Positions 26,366 to 38,735 of a DNA stretch of 64,000 bases are shown here, one piece after another. The position numbers and the translations under genes are program-made. Numbering within the stretch: position 1 is the stretch's first letter; every line of letters begins with the position of its first letter. The stretch is from Edolisoma coerulescens. Its lineage: Eukaryota > Chordata > Aves > Passeriformes > Campephagidae. The DNA lies in NCBI GenBank assembly GCA_013397115.1, contig VWZW01000485.1, positions 240,884 to 304,883 on the forward strand, read 5' to 3'. The notes under the pieces are model-generated. The model saw only the letters and a program-made list of their open reading frames with translations, did not search any database and was not told the DNA's origin.

Positions 26366-28648
26366 CCAAGTTTTAAAAACTGGAAATACATGGGAAAGCC
26401 TAGAAAATCCTTGGATCAAAGCCTAGTTATCTGCTGGTGCACAGTCACTGTGTGTGACATCGCAGAGACTCCATCCCTGCCCTGGAAGCCTGTGGCCGCT
26501 TCTTCTCCGAGCACAGGCCAAACTCGGACCTGCTGGAAACAGCTCTTCCCAAGCACCACGCTGTCTAAACAAAGGAAATTTGGAGCTGATGTTATACCTG
26601 GTCTCATTGCAAATAATGCCCTTACAGGAACATTTCCTCATTACATCCTGCCTGTAGCACCACTCCTGTCAGGCCCTGAGCAATTCCAAACGATTTATCT
26701 TCTGGACGCTCGTCCAAGTCGGTCAGAGGTTGGAGACACTCAGTACCTACAGGACACATTTCAAGTGTCCACTAACCACGAGTTAAAGAAGGCAAGAATT
26801 CGATTCCAAGAACTACTGGAAACACCCATGGAAAAGCTTCCCAGGGAGGTCTTCTGAAAAAAGCACAACTAAAAATTAACTTGTACTCCATCTCTGAGGC
26901 ACGCGCATCTGAGTCAAACAGCAAAGCTGCACATTTAAAAACTGAAAAGATCCCATTTCTGACTCAAACATCCTCATTTATCTAATGAACTTAAAGAATT
27001 AAGCATCCAATATCAGAAAAAGAAGTCTTCATACATTTCCTGTGGTCTGTCAATGTTTCATAGCATGTTTTATTTCAATTATACGCTTTACTTTTTTTTA
27101 TGACGTGGGTTTTGTTGAGGGGTTTTGGGGGTTTTTTAGCTTATTGTGCAGTTAAATGCAGTGAAACTACAACCACTTTGTCCCTTCAAACATACAAATA
27201 ATTGTTAATATCAGTGGGACTGTTTATCAGTTAGTTTTGCTTTCCACTTTTCCCTTTCTGTTTTGAAGGCCTTCCTATGAAGGCCTATGAATTAGTAACA
27301 CTGGAAGGAAATTAAGTCTTTATAAACAGAGACAGCTGGATTTGGATGCTTTTGGGCTCTTTTCTGCACAGCCCTTCTGCCCCCACTGCAGTGGCAGGAC
27401 CTCTGGTTTATGGAATCGCGTGCCCAGCAGGAGCTCTGGGAATTCCAGAGTGTGACGACATCCACGCAAGCCGACTTGCGCTAACTTCGGCTGAAGGAAA
27501 AAAAACCGAAAGGAAGCGAACTGCTCTTTCATGAGCAGATCATCAAGATGTTACTTTTCCTTTGTTTGCATGTTCCTGCACATGTTAAGCAGCAGGCAGA
27601 AGGAAAGATCCCATCACCAAGCTAGTGGACTTTATTCAACCAGTTCTCCCTCACTGTGCCAATTTTGGAGATTTTATAAGTAATGCTACTTTACGACAGC
27701 AACGTGATTTCTAAATTTATCAAGTCAAGTTGAAGGCAACAGTTTTAGACGTGCAACAAGAGGAACAGTAAGTGCTATCAGTGAAATAAAGACTTGAAAT
27801 ATAATCGTTATTTAGATGGTTTGCCAAGAATTCCCACAGTAAGTTACTGTAGCAAATACAAACCCAAAAAATTTACAGGCAGTTGAGAGAGAGATTTTGA
27901 TCCTCAGGGATGCTAGCTGAAGAAATGTATCTAGAACATTTTGTTCCTCCACAAAAAATTTCAGAACCATGAAAAAATACCTATCCCTCAAGCCATATAT
28001 CTAGTAGGCTTATTGCTCAAGGTTAAAACATTTGGAGGGGCAAAGGAAAGAGAATATTAATTTGGTGAAAACAATTTGGCTTGAAAGGGCAGTAAAGATT
28101 TCTGGGGTAGTCCAACACTGACTTGCCAGAACCACCTCACCAGCCAAATCTGTGCTGCTGCCTAAGACAGAAGCTGTGCCCAAACACGACCTCTGGGGAA
28201 AGAACGAGCTGTAATTCCATGGTACATCCCCAGTTTAGGCTTCTTTTCCAACTGCCACTTTATATTTTCACAAATTATTACTTGGAAGCAAGCAGCTACA
28301 CTTTCAAACCCTGCACGGCTCTTCTTTAAATTGAGTTCCAACAATTCCCTCCAAACCTATGAAAGAGCCATCACAATAATGCAAACTTACATAACAAAAC
28401 CTGTTAAAATGTGTTAATGAGGGTATATTGACTAGCTGGCTTCTCTGCCAAAGCAACTCCTGCTGGAAGTTAAAAATTTAAAGGCTACAATTTTTTTTTT
28501 CTTCCTTTCTTTTCAAAGGACAGAAATGAGATTGAAAATCACCTAAAAATAGCCGAGAATTTTCAAGTGTCAGCTGTAACGGAAAGAGGAATGGCTGTCT
28601 CTCCTTACAGAACCAGGATGGATGGAGTGAGCTTGTGATTCAGGATCA

Positions 28649-28662
28649 AGAGAGAGAGAGAG
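28649..28662. repeat. Short AG microsatellite
   Basis: (AG)7 in the ADCY9 intron. Confidence 0.9.
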
Positions 28663-31600
28663 CTTACACACAAACTGTAGATGGTAGGAAATAATTCTAA
28701 TTTCCTAATTTTAATAATATTCCAGGACAATCTACAGCAAATTGAAATCCAGTGACATTGTGCTTTAAAAGTGGTGAATGTAAATTCTTATATTCTTTGC
28801 CTGCCAGCAGAAGTGAAGTACATATTGTGAAATAACTGCAAAAAGAGTTTTCAACAACCCATTCAAATCATGCATCCTCCTCATGACAGAAGATGAATAT
28901 AAAATTACATGTCTTTGACTTTGTTTTGTCTTTTCCATCAATCTTTTTCCCCAAAAAGGACCATGTCAAGGCTTTTATTAAAGAAGGCGATCTCTCACAT
29001 TTAAACAGTTTCCTACCTCTGAAGATTTTTCTGACGTAAACAGGAGAAGGAAGCTCAGATTTGCAATTTGTAGGGTACCTGTGTACATCATGCACCCAGA
29101 TTTGGGGAAACCAAAGACAGAAACACAGGTGAAAGACTGCAGATGATGATTACAGAATGCAGCAGAAGCCATGGTGTCCCTCCAGCATCACAAGACCTGG
29201 GACTTCAGCCCTCACCTTTCCCATGTTCTGGAATGAAGCTCCACTGTGGCCATGCTCACCTGAGCTCCTGCAGGATGTAAATGTTTTAAGGTCTGTTGAA
29301 ACTGCTCCTTCACTCTACAGTGTTCACACAGGGCTTAAACAGGCAGAGCTGCAACACTTGACAACCAGACCCTCAGTACTGCCTTATTTATGAATCAGGG
29401 TCAGGACATGAAAAATTGAAACCAGAGCCCATGTTGTCAGACGAAGTGTATGGGTAGGGTCAGGCTCCATCCCCTTCAAAGTGAAGAACCATACATGAGT
29501 TCTATCTATGCTTATAAAATATTTTTCACTGTGTCTAGTCAAATTAGCATGTAAACAAGTTACCAAACTCAAAGCCTCAAACGCCAACATTCAAGTTTCC
29601 CTTAAATAATGAAACCAGCTGAAGTGTGAATATTTTTAATGGAGAGATTTTTCTACTTGGTTTTGCACAAATAAAACTATGAGCAACTCAAAAAATCCGC
29701 CTCAAAATTTGGAGACATTGTGACCTTCCTGTCCAGGTCTGGCAGCAATCTGAGCAGTACCTGCACACAAACTCAGGTTTACTTAGAGAAAAAGTTATGC
29801 CATTTCATCAAGTTATATTTGGAAAGCTCAATAATCACTAGGTTTTCCTACCAAGTTCTTTTTGTTTATAGCTATGAAAGACATCTTCACAGAGTGAAGA
29901 CTTGACAGGAACTAGGTTGAGCAACTACACTCTCTATTTACCTCCTTTTCTTTATGCTATTACATAGTAAAATTACAGATCATGTCAAAATGTTAAATCA
30001 ATGTAGAATTTGCTTCTCCCTGGCAATATGCCTTCGTGCAAATTACCTCTAATTATTACTCTTTATCTGTCACTGAACACTTTCCATTTTTGAAATACAG
30101 GAGTGAAGTCAACCTGTGTATATTTTATTTTCACTGTCACACATAAGATCATGAACCACTACCTCAACAACAGTTGATAGGTCAGATTATGTAAAAGTGA
30201 TAAATTGACTGGTCATTAAAATTTTCTGTCACAGTCAGCACTCAGAATTCTCTTTGTGGGAAAGTGGAAATACATACACGTTTACTTAATTACCACTTTT
30301 TAAAAAATGGACATTTGCTCTGTCTATTTTTGCCTGACCATCAGGTCAGCAGCAGAACACTTGAAATCCAGAATCACAGTGTCTGTCACAAGCCAGTTCA
30401 ATAAATATAAAAAGCCTGTATCTAAAGACTTACATTCATGGAACATGATGAAACCAGAAGTTGAACAGAAAGACCTTCACGGCAGCTGGCAAGACATAAG
30501 ACAAGCACCTTAACCCCCCTCGTTGACTCCAAAACCCTCACTTGTTAAAGACTAAAGCTGCCCTTAGCCTCAGAGCAAAGCTGAATCTGCAGAGCTCTCT
30601 GCAGAGCCATCCTGATGGCACAAGCACAAGCCTTCTAGATTTACACTGTGCCCAGCAGGCTGGGCTCAAAAAGCCAAGGAAAACTTTCATCTGATCTTTC
30701 ATCTACCTCTGAACTTCCAGAAGCACATGACAGCTACAGGTCCTCTGTGCACAGAGCTGGTAAAGGACAGGGAGTCAGGGCAGGCAAGGAAGACTCCAGT
30801 GCTGTCAGGGTGGGATTGTGCCTGACTGGCCACAGAGGGGAGGAAGGGAAGAAAAATTCAATTATTTCTTTCTTCATAACCTGACCCAAGATTTTTGTCT
30901 GTCAGGAACACCCGTGCCGTGTTCCCCGTGACCCAGACATGAAGCAGCAGGGGAGTATCAAGTTCCCAAGCAGACCTGTATCCCACGTGCCATGGGAAAA
31001 GCATCCCCTGGGTCACAGGTTGCCACCCTGTAAAGAGCCAGGCATGGACTGAAAGGTTTCACTATTAAGCAAAATGGTGACTTTTATAACCAATTTACTT
31101 ATTACTAAGGAAACATTTAAAATTAAAGCAGATATTAAAAGGAACAGACAACAGTGAAAGCAGCACATCAGCTGGAGATCTTTGATAAGCTTTATCAGGA
31201 ACAGCCACTGCTGGCCACAGGTGAACTGGTGGGTGTTCCTGCAGTAAGTGCTGTGAAAGCCAACCTTCCCTGTGCCACCAGCCCTGCCTCAGCCAGGTGA
31301 CAGCACAAGAATCCCTTAGCATTTTCTCCATGATGAAATAAAGGACAAAATCAGAGAGAAAAGCGTGGCTGTATCGTCAAGAGCTTCTAACAGGAATATA
31401 GCAATAAAGCCACTCCTTGAGGCAAACTTAACAAGGAGATGTTTGGCTGCAGAAAGTTCGGGAATTATTTTGGGTATCAGTGCACATAGAGAGGCCCCAA
31501 ATGAAATCATGGTTCTGCTATGCTATGCCCTATAAACACAGAGAAAGCATTCTTGCCCCAATATGCTTACGTATTTTGAGCACTCAAAAAACAAGATGCC

Positions 31601-34600
31601 GGTGACCCTGGTATTTCTGGAAGAGTTGCTGGCTGGTAAACAGCAATATTGTGACCTCCCAAGTAACAAGAAAGAGAAATGCAAACAACCAAGAAGAACA
31701 GAGCAAAACAAAAATATTTCCATAAGCAGAACTCTTTATATCCCAAGGGATCTCTGCCTCCGGAGCTCGGAAGGGACACATTAGCCTATGTTATGTGACT
31801 CTCAGTATCCCACAATCTTTAATAAATTTATTTGTTAGGAAGCTCTGCAAGAAAACAGAAAAAGTGAATTGTCTCAAATCCGACAGCAAAATTATTATGG
31901 AAGATATAATTGAACTGATGGCTGAGGTTTATCTGTGAACCTCAAAAATTCACTGCAACAGGGCTCTCCTGCACTCCCTTCAAATCCAAGGGGATCAGGT
32001 GCTGTGAAAACAGGGGGTCTAAGGAAACTTAAAACATAGAGCAGTCAGAAACAGGCAAAAATATTGCAAGGCATCACTGGCAAGCCCTCCTTGTGGGTTT
32101 CTTTCAGACACCATCTATTTAAGTCCAAAGTCAGAAACAGAAGGGAACATACCAGGGCCCCACGGCTTGCACTGAGGAGCCAAAGAAGCAAAGGAGGAAG
32201 AAAAGATATTCCCATCCTAAGATTTCAGTGAACCACAAAACAGAAAGTAATTTAGTTTTGCCTCATCTACTCCAAAAAACAGGAAGAGCAGAACTAGGAC
32301 AACTTGGGGTACACAAACCTGAGTATTTCAAATGGAACGGGGAGCAGGGTTTTGAAGCAGTTTGCCCAAATGACTCCTCCACACCCTACTTTGGTGCACA
32401 CTGGAGAGCTGTACCTGGATTCCTTTGGGGTGAACCGAGCCAAAGGACTCGCTCCAGGAGCACGCCTGACGTGCTCCAGCCACAGAGGTGCTTTTGTTCC
32501 AAGACCTGCTCCACGAGCAGTGTTAGGTAGAAGTCCTGAAGTGTGTGGAACGTGGACACCGTGTGCTCGGCACCTCCCACTTTGCTCTTTGAAGAGTTTA
32601 CTTGCTCCTGTTGACTCAGCCTCAAAGATAGCTACGACTGCTGCAGCTCAATTAAGAGATAATATACTAGACATACAGCATAAAAAATAGGATATAATTA
32701 AGATATCAAAGGTTGAAAGGAAGCAGAGAATTGAAGTGCTGGTAGGGAAACAAAGCTTATGTCTGTTATCTGTACAGCACTTTTATACTTGAAGAGAGTA
32801 CGAGGTATGACATAATTAAACAACCACAACAAACTTCCTCTTCTCTATCGCTACCATCAATGGATTCTCAGGGAAAATAGCAAAGCAAAGCTTCCTAACA
32901 GCACCTCCATTCACAGAACCGAGCAGATGCTTGGCAGAGATCAATTAATTAAGAGGTGAAATCTCAGTTTCCCTTCTTAAATCTCAGAGCTGCTCCCTAA
33001 CAAAACCCTCCCCTACAGCAGGTCCTGCACACCAGCCCGTGGCACTGCTGTTTGACGGCTTTTATCATTGGCTTTGATGTATTTTTTCCCCTGATGGCTT
33101 TTACCTATCAGCTGAGTGATCTGGCTGCAGAACAAAGTTCTGAGGAAACAGGAAAAAAGTGGGCAGCTCTGAAGCATCCACTACCTATCGCGTCCCCTGA
33201 GGGTCGGTGCATGGGAGGGAGCAGAGTAAGTGTGCTACAAACCTGTGGCTGAGGGCAGTCATGGCAGAGGTCTGCTTGGCTTAGAAGTACACACAGCCCC
33301 TGATTTCTTTAACTGCATAAGACATTGGTAAGAAATGGCAGCTGATTACAGTTCCACAAAAAAATACAGAAGGGAAACGGGAAAAAGCAAAGCCCAACCC
33401 ATATTCCTCGTTAAAGTAATTCTTACCACATGCTCCAGCTGCTTTCATAACTACATTTCACGGTAAGAAAAGACCACTAAATGTCAGTTCACAAAGCAAA
33501 CTTCATCTTATCTAGACTGCGTATCAGTTTGTCCATCTGAAGTACTCTGGCTGAAGCAGGAGCTCTGAAAGGCATTCAGAGCTGCAAAATCCAAACAGGC
33601 AGAGCAGCCTGTGCCCTCTCATGCTAAATGCAACCAAGGACAGAACAGAAGTCTGAGAAAGACCATGAAAAACCCACTGCTGGCATGTGGTATAATTGTT
33701 CTACACAATGCTCTTGTGATCTCCTAGAAAATATAAACAAATAAGTAAGAATATTTAAGAGCAGTACCGTCAGTCTCCACAACTAAGTTCATGTCAGTTT
33801 GGGATTAATACTGAGAACAGTTATAAATGCAGCAAAAATACTGAATTTTATTTGTTGCTACAACACAGCCTTCACACTGCATTTGGCTGTAAAGGTACAC
33901 GGAAGAGGGAAATGCCACAGGGATGTTTCTCTACAACCTGTTCAATTTCTTTTCATTAGAACAGCAAAATTCATCTTAAGAGTAACAACGAGGTTACATC
34001 TGATGCTGTTTTCTTGAAAGCACACTCCCACTGAAATACATCAGTGTCAACACTTTTCAAAGAAATTAACTGAATTTGTATTTTTAGGAGCCAAACAGAA
34101 AGCCAGAGCCCAGGGACACACATCTGCTTCAGTCCTGTGGCTCCCAGGCACCAATGTCACTGCCGATGTCGTTGCTCGTCATAAGCCTGCCGCTGCAGCC
34201 CCGCTGCCGCATGCATGTGGACAGCTCGCTCACCAAAAATAAGTTTTTGTGTCACATCAAAACAAGCACCTGCCAGGGGCAAGTGGCTGCCACTGCCACC
34301 ACTGCTCCGCAGTGCTCTCCCCACGTCCTTACTCACTGACCTTTCTACCACCATCCTGGCCTCCTTTTGTGTTTGTTGCCACAAATACCTCCTTCCTCCA
34401 CCACAACGCCAGTCTAGGACTCCTTCAGGTTCTTCTACTCAGTTTTCCAGCTTACTTCATAAAAATGGGTACTTTCATAAGCAGAACGAATAAACTCACA
34501 GAGTATAACAGGGTTTGTTACGTATTCCACTCCCATTTTGATCCATCTGCTCCCCACCTTGGACTATGAGCACTGCAGACAACAATCTCTCTGTGAGATA

Positions 34601-35413
34601 AAGGCACTGCACTGAAGAGACACAGCTCTGACAAAAGACAATTAAACCCTCAGCTCGTACAACCCTCCTGCACGCGCCTCCAAGTGCTGTTAGAAAGCAG
34701 CCAAGGATTTCACTTCAAAATGAACACTGCAGAAAAATGAAAATCAGACCCTCAACCAAGGGGAACCAAAGGATCCTTCATTTTCTTCTCCAAAAGGCAA
34801 ATTTGCCGTTTCATCCCCAAATCCTTCGAGCTGCAGAAATGAGAGCATCTGCCAGCTCACTGAGCCACCTGAGTAACTTTTTCCAGCCTAACTCCAAACT
34901 GCAACAACTTGCCATATCAAACTGCCAAATCTACAGTGCTCATTTCTTTCTGTGAATCCAGCTGTCATTTTTCCCAAATGCCTTCACAGTCCCAACTCTC
35001 CCGATGCCAAAAAAACCTTTTCACAGATATACATAATTTTGCAAAACACATATGCTCTCTGTATGGCACATGAAGTCAATTAACAAGTTTACTTACTGAA
35101 TTAAAGGATGACACACAACAGTAAAACAAAAACCTCTTGCAGACAGCAAACACATGAGCCTTCTCCTCCCTACGAGGCAACACTCTCACAAGGAGCGCTG
35201 AATTTTAAAGTCCATTTTGAGTACCACAGATGATCTTTCACTCTTATCTCCGTGGCATCTTTTATCCTGTAATTCCCCTGGTGTTTGTGATCACCAGCAC
35301 ATTGAGTTAAATGTAAAACACGTTCAGTTTGCAAGTCAGCAAGCACAAAGCAGGCACTGGGGCAACTCTGTTCCCTCACAAAAGAAAAACAAGCACAAAA
35401 TAAAAGCACGTAC

Positions 35414-37112
35414 CTTTTAACTGGTCGGCTACCACGCTCTGACCGACGCGCTCAACCACCTTTCCATCCTCCATTTCATAACGATCATCCAAATATTTGG
35501 CAGTAGCTTCTGAAATATGGACCTTCCCAGCCACCCCGAGCTGCTCCATCAGATTGGCCAAATTGACATCGTTGGACCACACATCGAACTTGAACCTCCT
35601 CATTCCCAAAATGCCACACAGAACTGTCCCGGTGTGAACACCGACTCTCATGTTCACCATTTCTTTCTTCTCCTGGCAGAACTGCTCGATGGCTTTGATC
35701 ATCCCTAAGCCCATCTCAATGCAGCAGTAGGCATGATCTGCCCGGGGCTCGGGGCAGCCGGCCACGCAGTAGTAACAGTCTCCCAAAGTGCTGATCTTCT
35801 CACATTTAGTGTCCTCACACAGACGGTCAAAGCGTCCAAAGAGGTCGTTCAGGAGTCCCACCAGGGCGTGGGCTGATTTGTTGGCACTCATTTTCGTGAA
35901 GCCAACAATATCTGCGAACAAAATGCTCACTTGCTCTATCTGCTGCATTTTAAAAGGACGGAATATTATGGGGGTTTTCTGTATGGAGGGCTTCTTCTTC
36001 CTGTTTTTGGGGCTTGAGGTGGAATGACGTTTGATGGAGTTTTCACTTTCATCATCCCCCTGCTTCATTAAGTCATCGGCTATTATTCTTGGCATAACAG
36101 AATGAATCATCCTCTCTTTCAGGGCTTTTTCCACTTCCAAGTCTTTTCCATGCATGATGGATTGCCCCACTTTCAGGAATGTGCTTCTTGATCTGACTTC
36201 GGACATGATAAATAAATGAATACCGATGGCGTGGATGCAGATGTGCAGGAAGGCTTTACTCAACAGCTCCCAGTAAACCGCACCGGCTCCCAGAGGTGCG
36301 AAACAGTTCTCATCACGGAAGTGATAACCAAAGGTCTCGAAGAGGACCGAGTACGACAGTCCCAGAAACAAGCTTAAATACAGGGGTAAGTGCATCACTG
36401 TGTAAAGCAACAAGAGCACTTCAATACACATAGAAAAACTGCCCACTTGAGAAAGACAAGTGTCTGCGGGATCTGCCGGGGGAGTCCGGTTGGACATGTC
36501 ACCACTTCCTGAGACAGGCTTCAGAGCCTGGAACTGCGGAGCGAGGGTCAGAGCAAACACCAGGAGGGTGAGTATCAGCGAAGTCCATACGTAATGGCGG
36601 GCATAAGTCTTAGTGAAAGTGAACACAAAAAAACCTATACACACCAGGAGGAAGCACAGAGCCGGCACCATGAAAACAATCTGTTTCTCTCTCATGTGTA
36701 TGCCGAAGTAGATGCCCCAGAGCAGACAGGCCACACCGATGTAGAAGAGGGCATAGCGAAACCTGCGCTGGGTCTGCGGGAAGCATCTCTCCATACAAGC
36801 CTCCTCCAGGTTGTTGGAGTCGAACTTGGGGTTCCACCACTTGGAAGAGGCCCTCTCGAAGAGCTGCGGCAGCTTCTTCTGCCGGCGGAGGCCGGAGCCA
36901 CTGCCGCCCGCTCCGCCGGCTCGGCGGGTGCCCCCCGACTCCCCCGAGCTGCAGCTGGAGGAGATGCTGTACTTGCAGTGCTTAGAAGAGGTGCAGCCCT
37001 GGTGCTGCTTGGGGTTGATTTTCACCGTCACGCTGTTGCTGTCCCCGCTGGAGTCGCAGCTCACCTCGGTGCTGTGGTGATGCAGCAGCTGCTGGTGCGG
37101 TGGGGAAGCCAT
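35414..37112 (-). CDS. ADCY9: ADCY9 first coding exon (adenylyl cyclase type 9, N-terminal 566 residues)
   Basis: ADCY9 is a plasma-membrane enzyme that makes cyclic AMP from ATP, stimulated by Gs-alpha and known for weak forskolin response. The translation starts MASPPHQQLL. It has a basic/serine-rich cytosolic N-terminus (about 1-117), six hydrophobic helices between about 118 and 303, a linker (about 304-390) and the C1a cyclase domain from about 390. Metal-binding aspartates are visible in FADIVGF (D401) and LGDCYYC (D445). An NRT glycosylation sequon lies at about 208 in an extracellular loop. The exon ends in a clear donor: AAAAG followed by GTACGT on the minus strand, after 566 full codons plus one base (phase 1). 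Open frame continues 11 residues into the intron before a stop; this is not protein sequence. The ATG has a good Kozak context (A at -3, G at +4). The remaining exons (rest of C1, second TM cassette, C2) lie left of the window. Identity is from recognition of the family sequence and is very secure. Confidence 0.97.
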
Positions 37113-37415
37113 GTTGTTAATTCCTCCTCAAGAGCCCGCTCCGGACTTGGGTCTCTGGGGTTGCCGAAGCCACCGGGCTTCTCGCAGAGTTGCCTCTAGT
37201 CTCCTCCGGTCCCCGCCGCGTAGGGGCGGCCNCCCGCCGCTTCCTCCCCGCACGGCCGCCGCCGAGGGGCCGCCTCCCGCCCTCAGCCGCCCGCCCAGCC
37301 GGGACGGCAGTAGCAGCCGCTCCCCTCTGCTCCGCCCGCCCGCCCGTCTGAGGGGAGGAAGGGGAGCGCGGGGACGCGCTCAAGCGGCCGCCACCATCTT
37401 CCTCTCGGTGCGGGG
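37113..37415 (-). other. ADCY9: Probable ADCY9 5' UTR
   Basis: This is GC-rich sequence immediately upstream of the ADCY9 ATG, lying inside the CpG island and assigned as 5' UTR by position. Apart from the short upstream ORF at 37380-37397, there is no ATG on the minus strand between here and the main start, which supports the chosen start codon. The right boundary is inferred, not observed. Confidence 0.55.
37380..37397 (-). promoter_or_regulatory. Five-codon upstream ORF overlapping a YY1/TISU-like element
   Basis: On the minus strand the bases read GAAGATGGTGGCGGC, one mismatch from the YY1/TISU core AAGATGGCGGC. The ATG in it (37395-37397) opens a minimal ORF encoding MVAAA followed by TGA. 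YY1 sites of this orientation typically sit just downstream of transcription starts in CpG-island promoters. The motif is seen directly; its use in transcription or translation is inference. If transcription starts left of 37397, the uORF would not be in the mRNA. Confidence 0.45.
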
Positions 37416-37453
37416 GGAGGTTCGGGGGGGCTGCGGGAGCGCGCCCCCGCTGG

Positions 37454-37461
37454 CCAATTGG
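37454..37461. promoter_or_regulatory. Palindromic CCAAT box (CCAATTGG), candidate NF-Y site
   Basis: CCAATTGG contains a CCAAT pentamer on both strands and sits inside the CpG island about 60 bp upstream of the YY1-like element, a usual distance for NF-Y upstream of a start site. It could serve ADCY9 and any divergent transcript. Binding is inferred from the motif only. Confidence 0.5.
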
Positions 37462-38197
37462 GCGCGGCGGCGCGGCGGGAGCGCGCTTTCCCCCCCTACA
37501 CGCAAACACACACTTCCCGCCTCAGTGTGAGGGGCGCGGGCAGGAGTGGGGACGGTCCCTTCAGAGAGGATTGGGCGTGATGATGGTGGCACCCTCCGTG
37601 AGGCAGGGACGGGACAGCGAGGGCTGGCAGGAGCCGGGCGGCCCCTTAGCGGGGACAGCCCGCGGGGCCGAGCGCCGGGGTTCCCGGGCTGCCCCCGCCA
37701 CCGCCCTCCCCACCGGCTGACATTTGCCATGCGCAGACAACACGCACTTCACCAAACAATTCAGCTCGAGCCCCGCTGCAAACTCGCTGGGTTATTTTTC
37801 TCCTCGTTCTCTGCTTGTTTATGGCTGACGCTATCTCGCCTGCACCGCTCCCTCGGTTTCATTATCTCTCCTCGCAGATGGAGTGTAGCTTTCCTTCTTC
37901 ACAGGGCTTCTCTCTGCTGGTGCTATAGCTCCCTCTCCTCTTCCCTGCTCTGCATCCCTCCCCCTTGCTCACAGGTGATGTTCCCAAATTGGTCCCACCT
38001 CATCCCTCTCGGCCCCTCAGCTCCAGCCCCAGTTCTTCCTGCTGTGGCTTCTGCTTCCCTGAATCCCATTTCATGTTTTCCAGGTGAGCCTTCCCCAGCA
38101 AACCACTTCACTCCAGCCGTCCTATCTTCTACAGTCCCCTCTCCTCTAAAGATCACACCATTCCGTAAAATAAAGCCAAGGGCACTAATGTAATAAT

Positions 38198-38735
38198 AGC
38201 AATATTGTGGCCAGCAGGACCAGGGCAGTGACCATCCCCTGTGCTGGGACACCTCCAATCCTGGGGTAAGTTTTCGGCCCCTCAAGACAAGACAGACATT
38301 GAGAGGCTGGAGAGTGTCCTGGGAAGGGTCTGGAGCACCGGGAGTGGCTGAGGGAGTTGGGAGGGCTCAGCCTAGGGAAAAAGAGGTTCAGAGGGAACCT
38401 TCTCACACTCTACGGCTCCCTGACAGGAGGGTGCAGCAGGGTGAGGGTTGGGCTCTTCTCCCAGGGAACAAGGGACAGGATGAGAGGAAACAGCCTCAAG
38501 TTGTGCCGAGACAGGTTGAGATTGGATATTGGGAAAATTTATTCACTGGTGGTCAGACGCTGGCACAAGGTGCCCACGGCAATGGTGGAGTCACCATCCC
38601 TGGAGTTGTTCAAAAAATGAGTGGATGTGGTGCTTCACAATATGGTTTAGTGGGCACAGAAGTATTGGGTCAAAGGTTGGACTCGATGGTTTTGGAGGTC
38701 TTTTCCAGCCATAGTGGTCTATAATTCTGTATACT
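38198..38735 (+). mobile_element. CR1 LINE 3' fragment about 1 kb upstream of ADCY9
   Basis: Plus orientation. It starts at 'atattgtggccagcaggacc' and keeps the CR1 order: 'gggcccctca', 'gacattgagaggctggag', 'ggagaaaaggaggctcag'-like, 'caagaggaaacggcctcaagttg'-like, 'gagtcaccatccctggag', 'ggttggactcgatggttttggaggtc' and 'tataattctgtat'. This is a different subfamily from the intron copies, recognisable by the 'gtggatgtggtgctt...ggtttagtggg' segment. Confidence 0.92.

Larger units (their letters stand above)
1..35413 (-). other. ADCY9: ADCY9 intron following the first coding exon (partial, 3' end outside window)
   Basis: Everything left of the splice donor at 35413/35412 reads as one long intron. 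I looked on the minus strand for the next ADCY9 coding segment and did not recognise it, so the acceptor probably lies before position 1; a short exon could be missed by eye. The sequence is mostly AT-rich and unique, with stop codons in all frames. It is interrupted by eight CR1 fragments listed separately, a CA microsatellite, a G-run and small tandem repeats. The unique stretches 1-2690, 3210-4560, 4700-9280, 9725-12300, 12715-16750, 16945-23575, 23755-25100, 25375-25890 and 26370-35410 contain no gene, RNA gene or recognisable mobile element that I can support. The N-terminal CR1 copies lie in both orientations relative to the gene. Confidence 0.85.
36870..37760 (-). promoter_or_regulatory. 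ADCY9: CpG-island promoter of ADCY9
   Basis: The segment is very GC-rich with dense CpG, in sharp contrast to the AT-rich intron to its left. It covers the start of the ADCY9 coding exon, the 5' UTR and upstream DNA. There is no convincing TATA box, as expected for a broad CpG-island promoter. Several GC boxes (CCGCCC/GGGCGG) lie at about 37225-37350. A CCAAT box and a YY1-like site are listed separately. The base at 37232 is N, a small sequencing ambiguity in this GC-rich stretch. The exact transcription start cannot be read from sequence; from the order of the CCAAT box and the YY1-like site I infer about 37400-37425. A spliced non-coding first exon further right cannot be excluded. Confidence 0.85.

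Noticed and set aside
25881..26426. 181-residue plus-strand ORF
   Set aside because: It is the antisense of a CR1 element.
26390..26857. 155-residue plus-strand ORF next to a CR1 copy
   Set aside because: The start lies at the CR1 edge, composition is unremarkable, no homologue is recognised and no splice structure is seen.
28543..28552. CTAAAAATAG, a perfect MEF2 consensus in the ADCY9 intron
   Set aside because: A few such matches are expected by chance in 64 kb of AT-rich DNA, and there is no supporting cluster of muscle motifs.
36594..37199. 201-residue plus-strand ORF opposite the ADCY9 exon
   Set aside because: Mirror of a GC-rich coding exon; it disappears when the ADCY9 frame is accepted, and no domain is recognisable.
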